From positions 91,001 through 155,000 of the forward strand of contig DASUCV010000017.1 of the NCBI GenBank assembly GCA_036275915.1: a DNA stretch of 64,000 nt. Direction: 5' to 3'. A program made the position numbers and the translations under genes. A model generated the notes under the pieces. That model did not search any database and had not been told where the DNA came from. It saw only the letters and a list, made by a program, of their open reading frames with translations. Of this stretch, positions 43,287 to 52,065 are shown piece by piece. The stretch comes from Candidatus Polarisedimenticolaceae bacterium. GTDB lineage: Bacteria; Acidobacteriota; Polarisedimenticolia; Polarisedimenticolales; DASRJG01. Position 1 is the stretch's first letter. Each line of letters opens with the position of its first letter.

Positions 43287-45104
43287 GTGGCTTTTCGGAT
43301 GCGGATGAGACCCCCCCTCGCCCTCCTTCCCACGATCCTCGTGGCGGCTCTGGCGTCGGCGGCGCTGCCGGCCCGGGCCGAGCCGCAGGTGCTCCCGTTC
43401 CGCGATCTCAAGACCGGGATGAAAGGGACGGGCAAGACGGTCTTCCATGGCGAGACGATCGAGAGCTTCGACGTCGAGATCGTCGGCCTCCTGCCGAACA
43501 TCGGTCCCGACCAGGACCTCATCCTGGCGCGTTGCTCCGGCGGCCCGCTCCAGGAGTCGGGAATCCTCGCCGGCATGAGCGGCTCTCCGGTCTACATCGA
43601 CGGCAAGCTGATCGGCGCGGTCGCCTATAGCTGGGGATTCGCCAAGGAGCCGCTCGCCGGCATCACGCCGATCGAGGAGATGCTGAAGGTCGGCGCGAGA
43701 GACGCCGGACGAGCCAAGGCGAGGCCGGCGAGCCGCCTCTCCTGGATGGACGCCCTCCGGACGATGCAATCTCCCTCCGGGCTCGGGGCGTTCCTCGTCT
43801 CGCGTTTCGCCGGTCTCACCGCGACACCCGCCGGCAGCAGCGCGTCCCTTCCGCTCGCGATCGGCGGCATCGGCCCTCTGGGGATCGCAAGGATGACGCC
43901 GGAGCTGCGCAGCACCGGCCTGCTGCCGCTTCAATCGGTCGCCGCGGGCCAAACGCGGGCGGGACCGGCGGCGCCGCTCCAGCCCGGATCGGCGATCGGG
44001 GTCCAGCTCACGCGAGGCGACGTCGAGATGACCGCCACCGGCACCGTGACGTGGGTCGACGGCGATGCCGTCTACGCCTTCGGCCACCCGCTCTACGGGT
44101 TGGGCGACGTCGACTTGCCGCTCACCGCGGCGCGCGTCGAGGCGATCCTGCCGAGCTTCGAATCGTCGGCGAAGCTCGCGATCCCCCTGCGCGAGATGGG
44201 CGCGTTTCGCCAGGACCGCGCGACGGCGATCTTCGGACGTCTCGGTGCGACGCCGGCGATGATCCCGATCCGGCTGACGCTCACCGACGGGGGCGGCGGC
44301 CGGCGCGACCTGGCCTTCGACATCGTCGACGACCCTCTCGTGACGCCGATCCTCCTCTACAGCGCGCTCAACGGCGTCATGGCGACGTTCGAGCGCACCT
44401 TCGGGAACGCCGCGGTCCGGCTACGGCAGGGCTCGGTGATCAAGCTCGATGGTACCGACGACGTACGCCTCGACAACTTCTTCTCCGGCGACACGGCGGC
44501 AACGGACGCGAGCGGTCTCTCCGCGTTCCTGCTCTACCTCGTCATGAACAACGATTGGTCCACGCCACGCGTGAAGGGTGTGAACCTCCTCCTCGACTAC
44601 GACCGTGAGCCGCGCACGGCGACGCTCCGGCGGATCACCCTCGATCGTTACCGGGTCAAGGCCGGCGGCTCGGTCACGGCGCGCGTGCTCGTCTCGCCCT
44701 ACCGCGGCCCCGATCAGACGCTCACGCGCCAGATCGAGATCCCGCCCGAGACGCCCCCCGGGCCGTTGACGCTTCAGGTCGGCAGCGCCGCGTCGATGAA
44801 CCGCGCGGACGACGTCGACGGCCCGGTCTCGCCGCGCGACCTCGACCAGCTCATCGTCCTGATCAACCGTCTGCGCCGCAACGACCGCGTCTACCTTCTC
44901 GCCTCGCGCGGCGACGTGGGCGCGCTCCTCGGCGGTGCACGCCTGCCGAACCTCCCGCCTTCGGTGACGACGCTCCTCACCCGCCCTCGAAGCTGGGGCA
45001 ACTACGCGTCGATGCCGCAACGCGGCGTCCTCGAGGACGAGATTCCGGCGGATGCCGCGCTCGAAGGGTTCGCGCGCGTCACGCTCGAGGTCGAGGCGCC
45101 GTGA
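43287..45104 (+). CDS. Exported SpoIVB-like S55 serine protease
   Basis: 605 residues from GTG 43287 (ATGs at 43299 and 43305 are alternatives). Signal peptide about 8-31. The S55 domain has the catalytic Ser in 'ILAGMSGSPVYIDGKLIGAV' (S98), a candidate His in 'TVFHGETI' (H54), and 'VDGDAVYAFGHPLYGLGDV', a strong family signature. No PDZ domain is seen, unlike SpoIVB. The remaining 300 residues are beta-rich ('VTARVLVSPYRGPDQTL') and end in a helical segment. SpoIVB cleaves sporulation proteins in Bacillus; nothing here suggests sporulation. The stop overlaps the next gene (GTGA). Confidence 0.87.
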   Translation: MAFRMRMRPPLALLPTILVAALASAALPARAEPQVLPFRDLKTGMKGTGKTVFHGETIESFDVEIVGLLPNIGPDQDLILARCSGGPLQESGILAGMSGSPVYIDGKLIGAVAYSWGFAKEPLAGITPIEEMLKVGARDAGRAKARPASRLSWMDALRTMQSPSGLGAFLVSRFAGLTATPAGSSASLPLAIGGIGPLGIARMTPELRSTGLLPLQSVAAGQTRAGPAAPLQPGSAIGVQLTRGDVEMTATGTVTWVDGDAVYAFGHPLYGLGDVDLPLTAARVEAILPSFESSAKLAIPLREMGAFRQDRATAIFGRLGATPAMIPIRLTLTDGGGGRRDLAFDIVDDPLVTPILLYSALNGVMATFERTFGNAAVRLRQGSVIKLDGTDDVRLDNFFSGDTAATDASGLSAFLLYLVMNNDWSTPRVKGVNLLLDYDREPRTATLRRITLDRYRVKAGGSVTARVLVSPYRGPDQTLTRQIEIPPETPPGPLTLQVGSAASMNRADDVDGPVSPRDLDQLIVLINRLRRNDRVYLLASRGDVGALLGGARLPNLPPSVTTLLTRPRSWGNYASMPQRGVLEDEIPADAALEGFARVTLEVEAP

Positions 45105-47215
45105 AGCGGGCGGTTCTCGCGACCGTGCTCGTCGTACTGGCGCCGGCCGTCCGCGCCGAGCAGACACGTCTCGCGGCCACACCACCCCTGCTGCTCCGCC
45201 TCGGCGACGCCGACGGCGTCGCCGTCACCAGCCTGGGCCGCCTCTTCCCGGCGCCCGCGATCACGCCGTTCGACAAGGCGAAGGACGGGCCGCTCGCGGC
45301 GCAGATCTTCGGCGGGACGCGGGATGCCGCGGGAGATGTCTTCCTCGCCACGGGCCCCGACGGTAACGTGATGCGCGTCGCCGGCTCGGGTCAGTCGGCG
45401 GTCTTCTTCCACGCGGAGGAACCGCTCGTCACCGCCGTGCTCGCGCTCCCCGGAGGCGATCTCCTGGCCGCGACCGCACCCGGGGGAAAGATCTACCGCG
45501 TCGGCGCGGGAGGAAAAGGAAGCGTCTGGTGCGACACCGGCGAGCGCTACGTCTGGGCTCTCGCCGTCCGCGACGACGGAAGCGTCCTCGCCGCCACGGG
45601 CGACCGCGGCCGGCTGCTCGCGATCGACAAAGGCGGAAAATCCTCGATCCTCTTCGACAGCCACGAATCGCACCTCGTGAGCTTGGCACCGGCGAAAGAC
45701 GGCGCGTTCTGGATCGGCGGCTCGGGGCGGGGGCTCGTCTACCGGGTTGACGCGGCCGGTCACGGCGCGGTCGTTTACGACGACGATCTTCCCGAGGCCA
45801 AGGCGATCGCCGCCGACGGCGCCGGAGGGCTCGTGGCCGTGTTCGATGCGCCACCCGCGAGCGAGAGGCGCCCGCCCGCAGTGCGGATCCGCATGGCCGA
45901 CGGGACGACGGCATCGTCCGGGAGCGGGATGGACGACCTCGAGACGACACGCCCGGCGCCCGCGCTCCAGGGAATCATCGAAGGTCTGCCCGTCTCCCCG
46001 GACGACGAGGGCGTGCGGCTCCGCGGCAAGGTCGTTCGGATCGCGCCGGACGGCACGGCCGCCGAGGTTTGGCGTTCGAACGACGAGGCCCCCTTCGCGC
46101 TCGCGATCGACGACGCGGGGCGGGCGATCTTCGCCACCGGAGAGCCGGCGCGCGTGTACCGCGTCGAGAGCGGCTCGGAGATCGCGCTCCTCGCCACGTT
46201 GCCCGAGGCGCAGGCCTCGATGCTGCTCCCCGCCGGCAAAGCGGTCCTCGCAGGGACAAGCAACCCCGGCGGGCTCTACCGCATCGACCGCGATCCGGTG
46301 GGTGCCGGAACGTACGTCGCGCCTCCTGCCGACGCCGGGGGCACCGCCCGCTGGGGACGATTGTCCTGGCATGCGGAGTCGTCCTCGGGGCGGGTCGAGC
46401 TGTTCACGCGCACGGGCAACAGCGAAGACCCGGACGGCACGTGGTCGGCATGGAGCGCCGCGCTCACCGATCCGCGGGGAAGCGTCCTCGGAAGCCCGGA
46501 CGGCCGATTCCTCCAATGGCGGGTGCGATTGTCGGAGGGCTCGGGCGGCGAGCCGGCCATCGCCGGCGTCACCGCGAGCTACGCGACGCGCAACCGGGCG
46601 CCCACGATCAAGGACCTCCGCGTCGATCCGGCAAGCGGGGCCGTCTCCTCGAAGGCGACGTTCCGGTGGTCGGCGTCGGACCCGGACGGAGACGCCGTCT
46701 CGGTCGAGATCATGGCGCGCGCTTCCGGATCGAAGGAGTGGAAGCTCGCCGCACGCAGCGACCCGACGCCCGGCAAGTCCTCGGATCCGACCCTCGGCAA
46801 CGACGCGTCGTCCAAGGACGGCAAGGCGACGTGGGATGTCTCGTCGTGGGACGAGGGAAGTTATGACGTCCGCGCCACCGCATCCGATCAGCCGGCGAAT
46901 CCTCCCGGAGACGGCTTGGCGGCCACCGCCGACCTCGGGACCGTCGTCCGGGTCGACCGCACGCCGCCCACGATCGAGGCGCACCGCGACGGCTCGGGGC
47001 TCGAGGTGACCGTGACCGACGCGGTGTCGACGGTCGCCAAGCTCGAAGTCGTCGACAACGGGCGTACTCTCTTCGCGCCGCGCCCGAAGGACGGGGTCTG
47101 TGACGGACCGCGCGAGGTCTTTCACATCGCGGCGAGCGAGCTCGGATCCGCGGAATCGCTGCGCGCCACGGACGCCGCCGGGAACGCCGCCGAGATCGAG
47201 GTGCCGTCGAAATGA
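45101..47215 (+). CDS. Exported beta-propeller protein with C-terminal Ig-like domains
   Basis: 704 residues, GTG start overlapping the S55 stop. Signal peptide 1-20 (ending RAEQ). Residues about 35-400 are propeller blades ('LATGPDGNVMRVAGSG', 'LAATAPGGKIYRVGAG', 'LAATGDRGRLLAIDKGG'). The C-terminal 250 residues are Ig/Fn3-like ('FRWSASDPDGDAVSVEIMARASG' in parts, 'VRVDRTPPTIEAH'). The coupling with the protease suggests a shared periplasmic role, perhaps substrate recognition; this is inferred. The stop overlaps the SBP start (ATGA). Confidence 0.8.
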   Translation: MKRAVLATVLVVLAPAVRAEQTRLAATPPLLLRLGDADGVAVTSLGRLFPAPAITPFDKAKDGPLAAQIFGGTRDAAGDVFLATGPDGNVMRVAGSGQSAVFFHAEEPLVTAVLALPGGDLLAATAPGGKIYRVGAGGKGSVWCDTGERYVWALAVRDDGSVLAATGDRGRLLAIDKGGKSSILFDSHESHLVSLAPAKDGAFWIGGSGRGLVYRVDAAGHGAVVYDDDLPEAKAIAADGAGGLVAVFDAPPASERRPPAVRIRMADGTTASSGSGMDDLETTRPAPALQGIIEGLPVSPDDEGVRLRGKVVRIAPDGTAAEVWRSNDEAPFALAIDDAGRAIFATGEPARVYRVESGSEIALLATLPEAQASMLLPAGKAVLAGTSNPGGLYRIDRDPVGAGTYVAPPADAGGTARWGRLSWHAESSSGRVELFTRTGNSEDPDGTWSAWSAALTDPRGSVLGSPDGRFLQWRVRLSEGSGGEPAIAGVTASYATRNRAPTIKDLRVDPASGAVSSKATFRWSASDPDGDAVSVEIMARASGSKEWKLAARSDPTPGKSSDPTLGNDASSKDGKATWDVSSWDEGSYDVRATASDQPANPPGDGLAATADLGTVVRVDRTPPTIEAHRDGSGLEVTVTDAVSTVAKLEVVDNGRTLFAPRPKDGVCDGPREVFHIAASELGSAESLRATDAAGNAAEIEVPSK

Positions 47216-48810
47216 AATCCTTCAGCCGACGCCTTGCAGCGATCCTCGTCGCCGCCCTCGCGTGTGCCTGCGCCGCGCCGCGCGCGCGTCACGGAAACGA
47301 GGTCAACCTCGCGTTCTACTCGGACCCGACGTCGCTGTCGCTCATCGGCAACGCCGATTTGAACTCGACGCAGCTCGCATCGTTGATCTCCGACGGGCTC
47401 ATCGGCTACGACGCGCACGGCGAGTACGTTCCGCTCGTCGCCCGCTCGTGGGAGATCGCTCCCGACGGTCTCAGCATCACCTTCCACCTCCGCCCCGGGG
47501 TCGTCTGGCACGACGGCGAGCCGGTGACCTCTTCGGACGTCGCGTACACGTTCAAGAAGGTCCGTGACCCGGCGACGCAGTCGCGGAGCTGGGCCGCGCA
47601 GTTCGCCGACGTCGTCGCCGTCGACACGCCCGACCCCGAAACGGCCGTCGCTCGATACGGCCATCCCTACGCGGATGCGCTCGACGCCTGGCGTGTCCCC
47701 CTGGTCCCCGAGCACGTGGCGAGCAAGGACCAGGATTTCCTGAAGGGTGCATTCGCCCAGGCCCCGGTCGGTTGCGGACCGTTTCGCTTCGCGCGGCGCG
47801 ACCCCGGGCAGAGCATCGTGCTCGAGGCGTTCGATCGTTACTGGGGCGGGAAGCCGCGGCTCGATCGTGTGACCTTCCGCGTCCTCGCGAACGACCGGAC
47901 CGCGTACGAGGCGCTCCTCCACGGCGACCTCGACGTGCTCGGCGTGCCGTCGGATCTCTGGCACGAGTCGTTGACGTCGGCGCGGGGGGCGCCGCTCGCG
48001 CGGTTCGTCTATTTTCGATTGAACGGCTGGAAGATCGACTGGAACATGGACGGGAGCAACCCGTTCTTCACCGATCCAAGGGTTCGCCGGGCGCTCGTGC
48101 TCGCGCTCGACCGCAAGCGATTCGCCGATACGATTGCCGGAGGACTAGCGCGCCCGGCCGTATCGAGCTATCAGCCCGAATCGCCATGGTTCGATCGCCA
48201 GCTCTCGCCGCTCCCTTACGATCCTCGAGAGGCGGCGCGCCTCCTGGACGAAGCGGGGTGGAAGCTCGCCCCAGGCAAGACGGTGCGCGAGAAGGACGGC
48301 CGCCCGTTCGCGTTCAAGGTGCTGACGGGATCGGGCGTCGAGCTTCTCGACCGGATCGCAGCCTGGACACAGGAGTCGCTCGCCGGCGTCGGCGTCGCGA
48401 TGTCCATCGAGAAAATCGATGGACGCGGACTCATCGAGCGCCGCAAGGCGCACAAGTTCGAAGCCGCGATGGCCTCGAACCAGTTCGATCCGATCGCCGA
48501 TCAGTTCGAGCTCTACCACTCGTCCGAGAACAACGGCGGCATGAACTACGGCAGCTTCTCGGATCCGGAGGTCGACCGGCTCGTGAGCGAAGGCCGCACG
48601 ACGCTCGATCCAGGCGCGCGCCGCGCCCTCTACGAGCAGCTCCAGCGACGGCTCCTCGAGCTGCAGCCGATCTCGTATCTCTTCCAGTTCGCGCAGCCGG
48701 TGCTCCACGATGCGAATCTCCTCGGCATCGAGCATTCCCCGGTCGGCCTCTATGCGTTCGTGCCGGGCCTCCGCGCGTGGCATTGGAGCGACGCGGCCGC
48801 GAGGCCCTGA
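47212..48810 (+). CDS. Oligopeptide/dipeptide ABC transporter substrate-binding protein (family 5)
   Basis: 532 residues. Signal region 'LAAILVAALACACAAP' with a probable lipobox cysteine. The SBP_bac_5 core is clear: 'YDAHGEYVPLVARSWEIAPDG', 'ITFHLRPGVVWHDGEPVTSSDVAYTFKK' (both family text), 'GCGPFRF' and 'DPRVRRALVLALDRKRF'. It binds peptides or related solutes in the periplasm and delivers them to the permease pair encoded next. It ends 3 bases before dppB. Confidence 0.92.
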   Translation: MKSFSRRLAAILVAALACACAAPRARHGNEVNLAFYSDPTSLSLIGNADLNSTQLASLISDGLIGYDAHGEYVPLVARSWEIAPDGLSITFHLRPGVVWHDGEPVTSSDVAYTFKKVRDPATQSRSWAAQFADVVAVDTPDPETAVARYGHPYADALDAWRVPLVPEHVASKDQDFLKGAFAQAPVGCGPFRFARRDPGQSIVLEAFDRYWGGKPRLDRVTFRVLANDRTAYEALLHGDLDVLGVPSDLWHESLTSARGAPLARFVYFRLNGWKIDWNMDGSNPFFTDPRVRRALVLALDRKRFADTIAGGLARPAVSSYQPESPWFDRQLSPLPYDPREAARLLDEAGWKLAPGKTVREKDGRPFAFKVLTGSGVELLDRIAAWTQESLAGVGVAMSIEKIDGRGLIERRKAHKFEAAMASNQFDPIADQFELYHSSENNGGMNYGSFSDPEVDRLVSEGRTTLDPGARRALYEQLQRRLLELQPISYLFQFAQPVLHDANLLGIEHSPVGLYAFVPGLRAWHWSDAAARP

Positions 48811-48813
48811 GGG

Positions 48814-49776
48814 ATGCGTTCGAGGCTCGCGCCGCGGCTCGCGGTCGCGGCGCTCACCCTTTTCCTCGTCACGTTCGCGGTGTTCGGACTTCTATGCGCA
48901 CTCCCCGGCGATCCGCTCTCCGTCGAAGGCGAGCACGCTCTTCCTCCCGCGTACATCGCCGCGCTGCGCGCGCAGTTTCATCTCGACGATCCGTGGCCCG
49001 TCCGATACGGCCGCTGGCTCGCCGACGTGGCGCGGGGCCGGTTCGGCTTCTCGGAGATCGAGCAGCGACCCGTCGCGACGATCCTGGCGGAGCGGCTCCC
49101 CGTCTCGGTCGCGCTCAACGCCGCCGCGCTCGCGGTGACGTTCGCGCTCGCGGTACCGCTCGGGATCCTCGGCGCATGGCGGCCCGGGGGAAGATGGGAC
49201 CGGTTCGGTGCCACCGCGACGACGGCGCTCTACGCGGTGCCGGTCTTCTGGATGGCGCTCGTCCTCCAGTGGATCTTCTCGGTTCGCCTCGGATGGCTGC
49301 CGCTCTTCGGAACGTCGAGCGACGCCGCGGGATCGGCGTTCGGCCGGCTTGCGGACGCGATTCGCCATGGGATCCTCCCGGTCGCCTGCCTCTCGTACGG
49401 CGGGATCGCGTACGTCTCGCGTTTCACCCGCGTGACGCTCGTCGAGAACACCGGCGAGACGGCCGGCCGCGGCGCGCGCGCGCGTGGGGTCTCGGCACTG
49501 CGCTACGTGGGGACGCACGGCCTCGCCCAGGCGAGCGTGCCGCTCCTGACCCTCCTCGGCTTCCTGATCCCGCGCCTGGTCGGAGGGTCGATCCTCGTCG
49601 AGCAGGTGTTCGGAATTCCCGGGCTCGGCCAGCTTCTCTGGAACGCGATCCTCGCGCGGGACCTCGCCGTCGTGCTCGCGCTCACGCTCGTCTCCGGCGT
49701 CGCGACCCTCGGCGGGGTCACCCTCGCCGATCTGCTCGCGGCCAAGCTCGATCCGAGGCTCAGGCGTGCGGCGTAA
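48814..49776 (+). CDS. dppB: Peptide ABC transporter permease (DppB/OppB type)
   Basis: 320 residues, about six membrane helices. 'GDPLSVEGEHALPPAYIAALRAQFHLDDPW' and 'RYGRWLADVARGRFGFSE' (family N-terminal text) and the EAA-type loop 'ENTGETAGRGARARGVSALRY' followed by 'PLLTLLGFLIPRLVGGSILVEQVFGIPGLG' identify the DppB family. The end overlaps dppC by 11 bases. Confidence 0.92.
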   Translation: MRSRLAPRLAVAALTLFLVTFAVFGLLCALPGDPLSVEGEHALPPAYIAALRAQFHLDDPWPVRYGRWLADVARGRFGFSEIEQRPVATILAERLPVSVALNAAALAVTFALAVPLGILGAWRPGGRWDRFGATATTALYAVPVFWMALVLQWIFSVRLGWLPLFGTSSDAAGSAFGRLADAIRHGILPVACLSYGGIAYVSRFTRVTLVENTGETAGRGARARGVSALRYVGTHGLAQASVPLLTLLGFLIPRLVGGSILVEQVFGIPGLGQLLWNAILARDLAVVLALTLVSGVATLGGVTLADLLAAKLDPRLRRAA

Positions 49777-50593
49777 GCGCGCGGCGTTCGTCGGTGTGGC
49801 GCTCGTCGGGCTCATCGTCGCGGGCGCGCTCGTCGCGCCGTGGGTCGCGCCGCACCCCGACCGCGGCGATCTCGGTGCCGTCCTCGAGGCGCCGTCCTCG
49901 GTTCACTGGATGGGAACGGACGGCAACGGGCGCGACGTCTTCTCGAGGCTGCTTCACGGCGCGCGGGTCTCGCTCACCGTCGGCTTCACCGCGGCCGCGC
50001 TCTCGCTTCTCGTCGGGCTGCCGGCCGGAGCCGCGGCCGGATGGCGCGGGGGCCTGCCCGACGCCGTCGTCGGCCGCGTGATCGAAACGGCGATGTGCTT
50101 TCCCGCGATCGTCGTCACCGTCGCGCTCTTGAGCACGGATCCAGCCTGGCTTCGGGCGCTCCCGGAAACGCTGAAGATCGCGATCGCGCTGGCCGTCGTC
50201 GGATGGACGCCCGCCGCCCGCTATCTTCGCGCGGAGTTTCAGAGGCTCCGGGGCGGCGACGCCGTGCTCGCGGCCCGCGCCGCCGGAGCGGGCGAGCTCC
50301 GCATCGTCCTTGTCCACCTCCTCCCGCGAAGCTTGGCCCCGGTGCTCGTCACGCTGTCGTTCGCGGTCGGAGCGTCGTCGCTCGCCGAGGCGACCCTGTC
50401 GTTCTTAGGGGTCGGGATCGCCCCGCCCACGGCGAGCTGGGGCGAGATGCTCTTCCAGGCGCAGCACCACGTCGGGCGCGCGTGGTGGCTCGCCCTCTTC
50501 CCCGGGCTGTCTCTTTTCACCTTGGTGCTCGGCTGCAACCGGCTGGCCGAGGGGATCCGCGATTGGATGGACCCGCAGTCCCGCCTCGTCTGA
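49766..50593 (+). CDS. dppC: Peptide ABC transporter permease (DppC/OppC type)
   Basis: 275 residues, GTG start inside the end of dppB. 'HPDRGDLGAVLEAPSSVHWMGTDGNGRDVFSRLLHGARVSL' spans the DppC signature, and the EAA loop reads 'GDAVLAARAAGAGELRIVLVH'. 'EATLSFLGVGIAPPTASWGEML' is also typical. No DppD/DppF-type ATPase gene follows; signal peptidase does, so the ATPases must be encoded elsewhere. Confidence 0.92.
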   Translation: MRRKRAAFVGVALVGLIVAGALVAPWVAPHPDRGDLGAVLEAPSSVHWMGTDGNGRDVFSRLLHGARVSLTVGFTAAALSLLVGLPAGAAAGWRGGLPDAVVGRVIETAMCFPAIVVTVALLSTDPAWLRALPETLKIAIALAVVGWTPAARYLRAEFQRLRGGDAVLAARAAGAGELRIVLVHLLPRSLAPVLVTLSFAVGASSLAEATLSFLGVGIAPPTASWGEMLFQAQHHVGRAWWLALFPGLSLFTLVLGCNRLAEGIRDWMDPQSRLV

Positions 50594-51039
50594 CGCTCGC
50601 GCGGCTCGCTCGCGAGCTGGCGGTCGTGCTGCTGGTCGCGGCGGCGGGCGTTTTCGCGGTCACCCGTTGGGTCGTCACGCCGTGGCGGGTCGAGGGCTCG
50701 TCGATGGAGCCGGCGCTGCACGACGGCGACCGTGTGCTCGTCGACTTGTGGTCCCTGGGCCGCCGACCTCCCCGTCCTCGCGAGGTTGTGGTGCTCCGTG
50801 GCCCGGGTGATGAGGAGATCGTCAAGCGCGTCGCGCGCGACCCCTATCCCGGAGGGGTGACCTACCCTCCCGCATGGATCGCGCCGGACTCGCCGCTAGA
50901 GTCGAGCTATGTCGTCCTCGGCGACAACGCCGCCGCCTCGAGCGACAGCCGTACCTTTGGACCTGTCCCCCGGCATCGCATCGAGGGGCGGGTCGTCTGG
51001 CGCTACTGGCCGCCGTCTGCCTGGGGCTCGATCGAGTAG
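50563..51039 (+). CDS. lepB: Signal peptidase I
   Basis: 158 residues if the TTG at 50563, inside dppC, is used; a GTG at 50626 would give a 137-residue protein beginning in the membrane helix, so the start is uncertain. One N-terminal helix (about 20-38), then the S26 motifs: catalytic Ser in 'VEGSSMEPALHDGD', Lys in 'EEIVKRVARDPY', and 'YVVLGDNAAASSDSRTFGPVP'. It removes signal peptides from exported proteins. It is short for the family and its end overlaps larE by 37 bases, tail to tail. Confidence 0.85.
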   Translation: MDGPAVPPRLTLARLARELAVVLLVAAAGVFAVTRWVVTPWRVEGSSMEPALHDGDRVLVDLWSLGRRPPRPREVVVLRGPGDEEIVKRVARDPYPGGVTYPPAWIAPDSPLESSYVVLGDNAAASSDSRTFGPVPRHRIEGRVVWRYWPPSAWGSIE

Positions 51040-51878
51040 AGGCGGGGAGTCTCGTTGCCGGCGCCTCCCTGCCGGTACCCGTCGAGATCGACGACCACGG
51101 AGCGGAAGCCGGCGGATCTCAAGCCGGCGACGACGGAGTCCCGGGTGCCCGGCTCGCGGAAGCGCGGCACGTCCGGCAGATCGACCTCGATGCGCGCCGT
51201 CTCGCCATGGTCGCGAACGCGGACCCGTCCGAAGCCGAGGGCGGTGAGCACCGCTTCCGCCGCGGCGATCCGGCGAAGGACGGGTTCCGAGACGGGCGTC
51301 CCGACCGGCACGCGCGACGCGAGGCACGCGCTCGCGGGCTTGGCGCTTATAGGTAACCCATAGTGAATCGCCAATCTTCTAACGTCACTTTTGCCTATGT
51401 TCGCCTCCAGGAGCGGAGCCAGGACGCCCAGCGCCCGGGCCGCCTCCATGCCGGGGCGATGATCGCCGAGGTCGTCGACGATGGCGCCGTAGGCGATCGC
51501 TTCGAAGCCACGCGCCGAGGCGAGGCTCGCGAGGCCCTCGAACAGCTCCGTCCTGCAGTGGAAGCACCGGTCGCCGGCGTTGGCGCGGTAGCCCTCTCGC
51601 TCGAGCTCATGGGTCTCGAGCGTTTCGTGGGGGACGCCGAGCACCCGGGCGACGTCGCACGCGTCGGCGACCTCGCCGCCAGTCACGGCGGGAGACCGTC
51701 CGGTCACGGCGAGGACGTTCGCGGCGCCGAGTGCCTCGCAGGCGACGGCGAGGAGGACGGCGCTGTCCACCCCGCCGGAGAGCGCGATGACGACCCGGCC
51801 GGCATCCCTGAGGACCTCGGCGGCTTCCTTCTTCTTGCTTTCGAGAACGGGGTCGAGGTCCGGCACGGCGCGGCCCAT
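51003..51878 (-). CDS. larE: LarE-type ATP-dependent sulfur transferase (lactate racemase cofactor)
   Basis: 291 residues from ATG 51878, chosen because the frame upstream lacks conserved text. PP-loop 'ALSGGVDSAVLL' (34-39) for ATP pyrophosphatase chemistry, then C105-x2-C108 in 'GDRCFHCRTELF', 'AIAYGAIVDDLGDHRPGM' and C185 in 'AKPASACLASRVPVG'. LarE thiolates the nicotinic-acid-derived cofactor of nickel-pincer enzymes; some members sacrifice a Cys, others use a 4Fe-4S cluster held by three Cys. Three Cys are present here, so a cluster form is possible. larB, larC and larA are not in the window. Confidence 0.87.
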   Translation of the reverse strand: MGRAVPDLDPVLESKKKEAAEVLRDAGRVVIALSGGVDSAVLLAVACEALGAANVLAVTGRSPAVTGGEVADACDVARVLGVPHETLETHELEREGYRANAGDRCFHCRTELFEGLASLASARGFEAIAYGAIVDDLGDHRPGMEAARALGVLAPLLEANIGKSDVRRLAIHYGLPISAKPASACLASRVPVGTPVSEPVLRRIAAAEAVLTALGFGRVRVRDHGETARIEVDLPDVPRFREPGTRDSVVAGLRSAGFRSVVVDLDGYRQGGAGNETPRLYSIEPQADGGQ

Positions 51879-51952
51879 GCCAGGGATCGTAGCACGCCGA
51901 AAACGCCGTCGTTTTGCGGTTCCTCGGACCGCACCCCATGGGGCGAACGCGG

Positions 51953-51981
51953 TTGACAAAGCCGACACCTCACCGTACATC
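51953..51981 (+). promoter_or_regulatory. Promoter of the giant subtilase gene
   Basis: -35 TTGACA (51953-51958), 17 bp, -10 TACATC (51976-51981), giving a leader of about 80 bases that ends in a strong AGGAGG ribosome site 5-8 bases before ATG 52066. Confidence 0.65.
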
Positions 51982-52065
51982 ACTCAAACCCAACTGGGGG
52001 CGTGTGTGTATCGGTCTCGGGGCTTTACATCTTCCGCTTCATCTTTTTCCACGCAGGAGGAGGGT

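Noticed and set aside
40539..44087. Antisense open frame of 1182 codons across argS, the GGDEF-like gene and the S55 gene
   Set aside because: It spans three well-supported genes on the other strand and is rich in Arg, Glu and Asp as expected for shadow frames in high-GC DNA.
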